Assembly (NCBI GenBank): GCA_011032825.1
Contig: JAADJZ010000017.1
Coordinates: forward strand, 186,001 to 250,000
Reading direction: 5' to 3'
Source of the DNA: Massariosphaeria phaeospora
Lineage: Eukaryota; Ascomycota; Dothideomycetes; Pleosporales
DNA: 64,000 nt
The position numbers were made by a program, and so were the translations under genes. Positions 55,652-64,000 of the stretch are shown piece by piece. Under the pieces are notes generated by a model. That model was given only the letters and a program-made list of their open reading frames with translations. It searched no databases and had not been told where the DNA came from. Each line of letters starts with the position of its first letter. The first letter of the stretch is position 1.

Positions 55652-57826
55652 TTATTTGCCTATGCTCCTCTTCGTCGGCATATTGTAGCTCTCAATGCCC
55701 ATCCAGCACCGAACACCAGCAGGACCCGACCCTCCCTTATGGTTCGCCATCAGAGCTATCGTACCCTCATTCCTGATTCGCCAGGATATTATCGGCCAGG
55801 TGTTATCGAAGCAGTCATGCCACGATGAATACCCGTTATTGGCAGCACCTGAAAAGTCCACCAAGCCAGCGCAGTCAAAATGCTGGGCTTTGTTCCAATT
55901 GTGCCGCCTCAAATCATGGAGACATTGGTGAAGAACCAGCATATCCCACTGCTTTCCGTTCTTTCCCTTGCGGATTTTGTTCTTGTCGTCCTGCGGGTTC
56001 TCCTGCCTCGTTTCCCACCAGTGACTGTCGTCGCCTTTGACTTCACCGAGCTGTACCCGGTTTATCTGCGGCTCTATGGACCATTCGATTTTGTCCTTCT
56101 TGATCTGACCACCCCATTTCCAGCTGTGGATTGCAATTAGTCGGTGTTGCCATGGTTTGTATGAGGTCTGAGAGCGGACTTACTTGTATTGGTTAGGGTT
56201 CTCATTCAGTGGCGCTCCGCTCCAATCACAGTTGGCGCTGAGTCCTTTGAGCATCTCCTTGCATTTATTGGTGTCGACCGTGGCACCACTGTCCCATGTG
56301 GCGCGTATGATGTTCTCGTTCAGATCACCCTTGGAGTAGGTGCCATGGAATTCACCCTGAGCTGCGTTGGTAAGACCTTTCAAGCCTCCGTCACAGAATT
56401 CTCCGATGTTTTTGTCCAGAGTCTCCTGGTCGATGAATTTCCAAAGTTCAGGCTTGGATCCGAGGTCCTTCGTTTCCGACTTCGTACACCTTGTCTTGCC
56501 GTCACCATCGTTGTTTGGAGGCTCTTTGGGCTCGGGTGGAGGTGTTTGTGCCGCGGAAAGAATGATTTGCAGTACCTCTTTGTAATTGGGGTATCCCTTT
56601 GGGTCAGCTTGGACGCAGCATGAACACCTACATTGTCGGTCATTGAGTTCAGGACATTGTTTGGGAAATGCTTACTTGTTGTCTTCGTCTCCATCATCGT
56701 TCACTTTTATCTTCGTCTTCTTCAATACCATGCGGTCAATCTGCTCGGCAACTGCAGCAATCACATCGGCACCGATGTCGATCTCAACCACGGTATGATA
56801 GACATACACTGTCAGGACTTCAACCAGCGCCTTCAGATCCGTCTCACTGTAAAGAGTTTTGAGAGTTTTGGCATATGGAATGAGTTCAGCAATGAGAGCC
56901 GTCACGCGATTGTTACCGAGAATCTCAAGATTGGTGCCGAGATGGAGAATTTCCATGCCCATACCAGTCGTGACGGCCGCGAAGATGGCTTGTTGCGTAC
57001 GGAGTCGCGTGCAAGTGTCCGCTGGGTCGACCTGACGAGCACTGTTGATGGAGCGTGGACATATAGCTTGCCCGGCGGCCTCGCGCCAGAACCGGATAGT
57101 CCCCTTCGGAAGATCGATGATGGTGTCTCCGGCTTCAATATCATCACCGACTGCGCTCGCTACGCTGACTTTGGGAGAGACGCTAGATTCGAATCAGATA
57201 CCACACTCTGTCTCGAGCGTCTAAGAACTTACACGGGTAGTTTCTCAGCCGAGATAAGGGAAACACTAGTCGGCTTCGGGTCGTCATCCTTACTCTTGAA
57301 CACCATAGCCGTTGCCGTGGCCCAGCTCTCAGCGTCAGACCCGGTCGGGGTCGGCATGTGGATTCTAATCGGACGGTAATTCTCTTCCGACTTGATCAAA
57401 TGATTCCACTCATACACCAAGCTTGCTAGGTATGCAACACCGGCCGCGACTACGAATGGCAGGAACCGCTTCTGCAGGCCATCTTGATCTGGTACAACAC
57501 CGAGAGCTTTCTTCGTACTGTCTAGGCATTTTGCGTCTTCAAGTGTGCCACAGTCTTTCTCCACTGCGGCCTTGTATGCGTCTGCTCGTTCTGGGCCAAG
57601 GAAGATGTTTATCCCGGAGGCGTCAGTTTCTACTACAATTTCGTTGCCAACTGGAGTTGGGCCCTGGTTGAGTCATGTCAGTATTTTGAGTAATGCGACT
57701 AAATGAACCTGTACTCACACCGGCAACTTCATATTCCTTTGGTGTTTTAGCGACCACTGTCGGATCTGCTGCAGCTGCGCTGAGGACAAAGAGAGAAACA
57801 ACAGTGGTTGAAAGTAGTCGGACCAT
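55652..57826 (-). CDS. Uncharacterised secreted or membrane-anchored protein, 653 aa
   Basis: Not recognised as a whole. Five minus-strand exons with matching phases: 57826-57719, 57663-57233, 57182-56676, 56627-56184, 56123-55652. Signal peptide MVRLLSTTVVSLFVLSAAAA. A hydrophobic stretch at about 103-119 (FLPFVVAAGVAYLASLVY) could be a membrane helix. The middle (residues ~180-350) contains amphipathic helices (ALIAELIPYAKTLKTLYSETDLKALVEVL, EIDIGADVIAAVAEQIDRMVLKKTK). After a CCV Cys cluster and Pro-rich linker, the C-terminal ~270 residues form a Cys-containing domain: FCDGGLKGL, KCKEMLKGLSANCDWS, NPNQYNWKWGGQIKKDKIEWSIEP. This pattern recalls the C-terminal module of some fungal class V chitinase-like and secreted proteins (tentative). 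No catalytic motif was seen. Divergent from a metallopeptidase-like gene. Confidence 0.75.
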
Positions 57827-58824
57827 GTTGGGTAGTTCAGTCAGCTTCAACGCTCACAACAAAGATTTCTGCCGTCTCTGAGGACTGGATGATATTTGTA
57901 TCTGATGCTACGATATGTCGTCGTAAGACGCCCAGGAGCTAAATGTACACGTTATTATGGGCACAGCGGCAAATGCTCCAAGCGCCACGGCCTGAGTAAA
58001 ATTGCATTTCTAAGTTTGTTCCCGTATATCGGTGGAACGTCCAACATGATCCCTGGAAGTAACTCCTCGGGCCCAAGGTTTCTCCACACACGGACAATGT
58101 CGCAGAGGTTTTTCGGAGAACTCTTGGGCCCGAGTAGTGTTTAGTTTCAGCTTGGGGCCTGTAAATCTGCATTTGTGCATCCTGGAGCATAATCCGACTA
58201 TACCGAGTACAAGATTTTCGCTTGGTCCCCTTGGATAGGAAATTTCGGTACATCCTTCGCGAGACTAGTATTCAAATCCAACACCTACTCGGGTCCAAGG
58301 CTTTAACAAAATCATCCTTCCACATCGTGTCCCGCCCCTCATCTCTGACATCGGCGAATTGACCGACACTTCGAATTGTCTCTAGCCCGAGTTGAGGTCG
58401 AATATTTGAGTTTCTAGGTCAGAAACATCAGTGCACCACGAGTGCACGTGTATTCACTTTTCCGAAGAGCCCGTTATCTGGTGATGAATTGTTAAGAATA
58501 ACTCGCAGTCATATCCGCGAGGATGGAGACGGATGTCTTGTACTCCAAATAGGTCCTAATGCGCGAGGAACGGACATTTTACACCCGTGATGGCGGACTT
58601 TTTGGCTTGTCACCGCGTGGAATTCTCTTGGCTACAACATCGTATTTCGGTCCTTTGAAGGGGGCCTAATGGTCAGCCAACATGCGGTATTCCCCGGTCG
58701 TGCAAATGACGAAGTCGGTCAACCTACGAAACATACAAGAAGGGTACGCGCTTCTGATGTATGATGTGCCCACCTTGACATTCGCTTCACCCGCTCGTTA
58801 CAGCTCTCTTTTGGTCTTTTCAAG
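57827..58824. promoter_or_regulatory. Shared divergent promoter of two secreted-protein genes, with inverted repeats
   Basis: 998 bp between two start codons pointing outward. It carries a 20-bp inverted repeat with two mismatches (see repeat entry), a third related copy at 58288-58302, and a GTGCACCACGAGTGCACGTG palindromic cluster at 58431-58450. No coding frame is supported. Confidence 0.55.
58066..58134. repeat. Inverted repeat with CTCGGGCCCAAG arms
   Basis: Left arm CTCGGGCCCAAGGTTTCTCC (58066-58085), right arm its reverse complement with two mismatches (58115-58134); the outer 12 bp are perfect. Spacer about 29 bp. A diverged direct copy, CTCGGGTCCAAGG, occurs at 58288-58300. Seen directly. 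Confidence 0.8.
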
Positions 58825-60082
58825 ATGGTCCGCTCTTTCGATATTCTTACGTTCATTGTTATATTTGCTTCGCAGGCAGCCGCTGTGTTCAAGATAGAGC
58901 AATGCAGCAGCAATGACTGGAATAGATTAGACAAAGCGCAGCGCGAAGCTCAGTCTGTTGCATCAAGTACGCACACCCGCACATCAGCACCGCACAAAGT
59001 ATACTAATCAAACCGATAGAGGCACTGGACGCACTCAACAGTGGCAAGATTGACAATAATGAAGCTACTTTCCACGGCGCCTACGATCCAGTCTTCCAAC
59101 CTGGGGCTCGGGACCAGGTGAAGAGTACGTATCATCTACCCGAATGATTGGAGAGAGCATTGCACTCACACCGCATTGGTTTAGAGGTCTTCGAACGCAT
59201 CGGAGAGATAGCGACTAGCCAGGACTACATCGTGACATTCTACTGCACCAACGATCACGTTAAACTCGAGACCCACGACGCTTCGGGCGAACAGTGGTAC
59301 GATACCGCATTCATCAACTCCGGCACAGAGAACAACGGCATAGCGATCCCCGCCGTCATCGATCAAGACCCGGCGGAGAAGCGCCTAGGCAAAAAGCCTG
59401 GCGACTCCGAATCGTTCACGGTACTCGGTACGCCTACACTTTTATACTTTCCAACTCTGAGTATAAGTGCTAATACCAACAGGCTGGGCGCCCGATGCGC
59501 CGAAGAAGGATTTCAGTAACCAAGCACATATCTTCATCGAGAATGGCGCGATCAACCCCCCGAACGACAGCCCTTTTGACACGAGATGGCTGTATGAGAT
59601 TGTAGACCAGGGTTTCGCCAGGGGAAAGAGCATGATTGATAACATCCGTGGTCCTACAACGACCGTACTTCACGAGGTAAAATATCCCTCTCCAGTCTAC
59701 TACCGCAACAAGCGACTAACCACCCACCCCACAGCTCGTCCACGTAGCCGGCGGCCTCATCTCCCCCAACTCGCGCGGCGCAAATATCGACGACGGGCCT
59801 AGCGGCGTCGTGTACACGTGGCTGTACTGCTTCATGGCCAACACCCAACAGGAAGCGCGCGACATGGGCTTAAAGACGGAAAAGTATGCTGACTGCTACG
59901 CAATGTTTGCTCAGGCGTGCTATTTGCAGATCAAGAAGACCAACAACCCTCCTACGTGCTGGAACACTGGCAAAGTCTTCCCAGACACACTCGAATCTGT
60001 TCCGGCTGACCAGCCTGTCCCGCAGAAGCGCTCTACCGTGTCGGAGGCAAGGGCTAGGTGGCATGCTCGTTCGCTGGCATAG
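58825..60082 (+). CDS. Secreted putative zinc metallopeptidase (M35/aspzincin-like, HELVH)
   Basis: Predicted extracellular protein, 343 aa, in five exons: 58825-58966, 59020-59124, 59185-59427, 59483-59676, 59735-60082. Signal peptide MVRSFDILTFIVIFASQAAA, then a Cys-containing helical N-terminal half (CSSNDWNRLDKAQREAQSVASKALDAL; ARDQVKKVFERIGEIATSQDYIVTFYCTNDH), which resembles the layout of fungal M35-type proteins. Joining exons 4 and 5 makes TTVLHELVHVAGG, a complete HExxH zinc site cut in two by the last intron (HE|LVH). NIDDG 16 residues later could supply a third ligand, as Asp does in aspzincins, but this is not certain. The Cys-rich tail (WLYCFM, YADCYAMFAQACYLQ, CWNTGK) and a final basic stretch follow. 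Proteolytic activity is inferred from the motif only. Confidence 0.78.
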
Positions 60083-61714
60083 AGATATATCTACTTGTAG
60101 AAACTAGATTGTACACTAAACCTTTCTCTCTTGTTCCTAACTCTTTCCACTTAGCTGCATAGTGCTAATATCTTGCGCAAAAATAACAGCTGAAGTCAGT
60201 CATTCATCGCACAGATGATGACTGACACCAAAAATTGTAAAAAAAACATACAACAGAGGGTATTCGCTAGTGGTCACCCACCTAACTACTAATCCTCCGG
60301 TACACTGCTTAACTTGGGCTGAGCGGACGGGAAGCCGTGTATTCAGTGTCCTTTGGTCGTATGTATTGGTTTTGCTAAGGGTAATCAATATATGGTAGCA
60401 GATCTAAGGTACGTGTGCTTATAAGTACGTGCTGAGGGTAAAGAAAAGGGAGGAGAGTACTCGGACAACTCACTGGGCCTATAGAGGTCATTGTACGTAG
60501 CTGACTGTGAAATACACGTTGTGCTAGTTTCTTCGTATCGCGTTGTACCTTTGTCACGGTTTGGAGTCTCTCCTGCCTCACGTGTAGTGGCGCCTCACCT
60601 ACGCTAAGGTGCGACTACCCATCCTGCACTAGCGCTGTTTACAGCCCCTCATGTATATCTACCTTTCGTAGCTACACACAATACAACCTCAGTTCAATCC
60701 TCAATTCCCTACGCACTGCTTGCAATCACCCCAACAACCTTTCCGGTCCATTCTATAGTCTTGTTGCGGCAACGGAAAGAAACTGCTGTGTCAAAACTAC
60801 CAACACTGTCACTATTCGTATGGGCCATAACCCTAACTTACTTTCCTTGCCATCTCAATTTCTTCTCAGCAGCTATTTTCTATTTGATGTGCAGGATAGT
60901 AAACTAAGCAGCAATGGATACAGATAGTCCTCATGCTTTGATGCAATAACGAGGGCGTAGTTAATTTGAATACTTTTTAATTCAGACTCAGTTTCTCCAC
61001 TCAGGGAGTACCACATAAGTGGCACCTGTACGACACTGTAAGCTGTTTCTGAACATACGAATTACCATGTTAGATTCAACCCGTTGGGCTTTCTGCAGTT
61101 CCAGTCTCAGTCCGTCCGAGGAGAAATTTCTATATCTAGTAAGCAGATGATATGGATAAGGATATTGAGGTGGGGGGTTACATCGAACTCGTCCACTGGT
61201 ACATTTGCGTGGAGGATGCATCAAGATTGTCTTCGATAAGTATGGTGGTCAGGGGAATCTTTGTATTCCACGTCATAAACAGCAGAAGTTCATTTGCACG
61301 GTCCATCTATTCAGTCAGGGTCTCTTGGTTGTCCCTCTGATTGAGTAATTGAGTACGCCGGCCGATACTACATGTCAACTTTGGAAGATGCAGATGTGAT
61401 GTGTGATGGAAGCGTGCGAGGATGACGGTTTGCGGTTGTCTCCCGGGTTATGTGTCGAACCAATGGTCGAACCAATAGCGACCCCTGCAAGCCTATGTGC
61501 CTCGGCATCTCACTGTCCCCAACTCTAGGATTACTGAGGGTCGTCACGCCGAGGCTGTTGATGCTGTGCCATATGGAGTAATCATGCAGCATACAATTCG
61601 ACCGCTTCGTCTCGTTCTCCTCCATATTCTGCTGTTCTTGGACTTTTCGCTCTTTGTAGTCTCCAGCAGCTTCCCCGCATTCCCCACACCAAACTAGCTG
61701 CCCCGATAGCTCCC
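60083..61714. other. Intergenic upstream of the cytochrome b5-dehydrogenase gene
   Basis: 1.6 kb, AT-rich between 60180 and 61080. No frame with splice or family support and no tRNA signature. Confidence 0.5.
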
Positions 61715-63635
61715 ATGCCTCACGCGTCCCTTACCCGCGAGTCCGTCGCAGCGCACAACAGCTCAGACGACCTCTGGTGCATCATCGATCACAAAGTCTA
61801 CGACCTCACCGACTTTGTAGACGCGCATCCTGGCGGGTCCGTCGTACTGGAGCAAATCGCTGGCACCGACGCTACCACCGCTTTCTACAACTTGCACCGA
61901 CAAGAGGTGCTTGAGAAATACTCTTCACTATGCATTGGCACAATCGAAGGTGAAAAATCCGAGGTCATTGTGCCGAAGCCCGGTGATCTGAGTCCCGTAC
62001 CGTACGCCGAGCCTCTATGGCTACGCCCGCAGTTCAAGTCGCCATATTTCAACGAGTCGCATAAGGCATTACAGAAGAAGCTGAGGGAGTTCACCGATCT
62101 GTACGTGACGCCGGAGGCTCAACAGAAGGAGAAGGATGGGACATACATATCACAGGAGCTCGTTGACCGGTTAGCTGAGCATGACCTTTTGGCTATGCGT
62201 TTAGGGCAAGTCAACTCGACCCTATAGCATTCCACGGAAATGCAAGGCTAACGCTTTTTCAGTCCCGGAAAATGGCTTCACGGAAAAACTCTCATGGGCG
62301 TCGTCAAGGGCGAAGAGTTCGATTACCTACACGACCTGGTACAAATGCAGGAGTTTGTGAGGTCGAACGCTAGGGGATATCAAGACGGATCACTTGCAGG
62401 CATGATGATTTCCTTGACAGCAGTAATGCAGTGGATGGGCAATGAAAAGTTGAAACAGAAGGTCGCAGCCGAAGTGCTGAGTGGCAAGAAATTCATGTCC
62501 CTTGCAATCACAGAAGCCTTTGCTGGAAGCGACGTCGCTGGGATACGGACAACTGCCACGAAGACTCCAGACGGGAAACACTATATCGTCAGGGGGACCA
62601 AGAAGTGGATCACAAACGGCATGTTCAGTGACTACTTTGTCACTGCGTGCAAGACCGACAAGGGCTTTTCAGTGCTACTCATTCCGAGATCTGCTGGAGT
62701 CGAGACGAAACTCATCAAGACTTCGTACTCCACGGCGGCGGGAACCGCCTATGTTGAGTTCAATGATGTCAAGGTGCCGGTGGAAAACATCCTAGGCCAG
62801 GAACACAAGGGTTTTGCTGTCATCAGTAAGTTTATTTTTGTACGACTCGTAACTTTGCGCGACTCACAAGTTTTAATGCAAGACCCCCAATTACTGCGGG
62901 TATATTAGGTATAGTAACGTATAGTCCATCTATTACTCTGAACCGTCATGAAGGCCACCGACACCATCTCTAGAACCTACCTGAGTAAACTAACTATTGT
63001 GGCACAGTGTCCAACTTCAACCACGAACGCTTTGTGATGTGCTGCGGCGTTATCCGGGTATCGCGCTGCATAGTTGAAGAATGCCTGAAATGGTGCAACC
63101 AGCGCATCGTCTTCGGAAAGCCGCTCATGGAGCAACCCGTCATCAGGCAAAAGTAAGCCCCTTTTCTGGTTTACCCCTTTCGTCTCTCTGGCCGTTTCCT
63201 TGTACCACCGCCCATCTCTTCCGTCGGATCACCCGCGCCACCTGATCGCAGCCATGCGGCACGGCTGCTTGCATTGCATAGCTGACGTACAACGCTAGAC
63301 TAGCGAAGATGATCTCGCACGTGGAAGCAAACCAGGCCTGGCTCGAGTCTATAGCGTACCAGATGTCGCATATGAGCTACGCTCAGCAGTCCAAACACCT
63401 CGGCGGCCCGATCGGGCTGCTCAAGAGCTATGCGACGAGAGCGGCGCATGAGATTGCAGACGATGCGGTGAATATCTTCGGTGGTAGGGGGTTGACGCAG
63501 TCGGGCATGGGGCGGCTGGTGGAACAGTTCCATCGCACGTACAAGTTCGATGCGATTCTGGGTGGCACGGAAGAGATTCTGGCGGATTTGGGGGTCAGGC
63601 AGGCTGTGAAGGGGTTCCCGAAGAGTATGTTATAA
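61715..63635 (+). CDS. Cytochrome b5 / acyl-CoA dehydrogenase fusion protein
   Basis: FAD enzyme predicted to oxidise an acyl-CoA, with a heme domain that may take or give electrons. Exons 61715-62205, 62263-62825, 63008-63152, 63299-63635; 511 aa. Cytochrome b5 domain at residues 1-80: LWCIIDHKVYDLTDFVDAHPGGSVVL supplies heme ligand His38, and FYNLHRQEVL His61. The ACAD part follows: helical N-domain (PGKWLHGKTLMG), beta domain with ITEAFAGSDVAGIRTTATKT and KKWITNGMFSDYF, and the C-domain with MSNFNHERFVMCCGVIRVSR, where Glu in NHER sits at the IVD/LCAD-type base position (inference). The end is FGGRGLTQSGMGRLVEQFHRTYKFDAILGGTEEI. Intron 1 is GC-AG (GCAAGT...TTTCAG). There is no presequence or PTS1 (ends KSML), so the compartment is unclear. 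Confidence 0.92.
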
Positions 63636-64000
63636 TGGGCTTGGAGGAGTAATGTGGGATAGGAAATGGAACAAGATAGTCGGGTGCATTGGAGGTGTGG
63701 TTCTGCATTTGGTCAGAAGGTTGCAACTCCCTGTAACAACACCTAGGTGGATGTGCTACAATCCCAAAAAGTACCTTTAGAAGCAGAAGCGGGTTCGATA
63801 AGTACTCGATTGACAATTCCTTGCCGGATGCATTTCTCAAGCCTGAAATTCAAACTGTCGTCTCGAGAACTCTCGTTGAATGCAACACCATACTGGACCT
63901 CGCACAAGTTACTTGGTACCCCAGACCTCCTTTCCTTCCCGGTGGCCACCAAACAGCAGCAGATAGCTATCCAGGTACCCCTCACCCAACAAACCCAGCT
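63636..64000. other. 3' flank of the dehydrogenase gene to window end
   Basis: 365 bp; nothing recognised. An 80-codon minus-strand frame (63743-63985) has no domain or splice support. Confidence 0.45.

Overview
The window is nuclear DNA of a filamentous ascomycete (Pezizomycotina). The evidence is: short spliceosomal introns of about 45-70 nt with GTNNGT donors and CTAAC/CTGAC-type branch sites, a fungal linker histone, a fungal-type AA9 polysaccharide monooxygenase, a GH18 chitinase, a SAT4-type seven-helix membrane protein, and a NACHT-ankyrin receptor of the fungal NLR type. Gene spacing and intron style fit Dothideomycetes (Pleosporales-like), but that placement is inference. No rRNA, tRNA, CRISPR array or intact transposon was found.

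Layout, left to right: 3' part of histone H1 (1-876, +); PI4P 5-kinase MSS4 (3131-6013, +); proteasome ATPase RPT3 (7942-9312, -); ARID subunit SWI1 of SWI/SNF (11176-14166, +); RNA polymerase II assembly factor RBA50/RPAP1 (14626-15975, -); a rhodopsin-like integral membrane protein (17140-18451, +); tubulin cofactor C (18577-19849, -); a Tim17-family complex I subunit (20634-21372, -); deubiquitinase UBP2 (21901-25847, +); AA9 LPMO (26951-28034, -); SLM1-like PI(4,5)P2-binding protein (29797-32489, +); MFS transporter (34342-36180, +); SNF/SLC6-type symporter (36932-38992, +); alpha/beta hydrolase (39604-40609, -); an unrecognised 401-aa protein (41555-42837, -); membrane J-protein (43692-44624, +); GH18 chitinase (45573-48086, -); a frameshifted NACHT-ankyrin-ZZ receptor (48853-52362, +); DNA ligase I CDC9 (52896-55574, +); a divergent pair of secreted-protein genes (55652-57826, - and 58825-60082, +); and a cytochrome b5-acyl-CoA dehydrogenase fusion (61715-63635, +).

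The left two thirds are mostly conserved housekeeping genes: chromatin, proteasome/ubiquitin, transcription, phosphoinositide signalling and mitochondria. MSS4, which makes PI(4,5)P2, and SLM1, which reads it, are both present but 24 kb apart, so no operon-like link is implied. From about 34 kb rightward the content becomes more accessory: transporters, a secreted chitinase, an NLR-type receptor, and two secreted proteins (one a HELVH metallopeptidase-like protein) that share a 1-kb divergent promoter carrying inverted repeats. This is where the less ordinary signals are. They include a +1 frameshift in the NLR gene, a strong hairpin in its leader, a 12-nt micro-exon in the MFS gene, a 6-nt first coding exon in the chitinase gene, and a GC-AG intron in the dehydrogenase gene.

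Exon boundaries were deduced by hand from splice signals, reading-frame continuity and remembered family motifs. They have not been checked against transcripts or databases.
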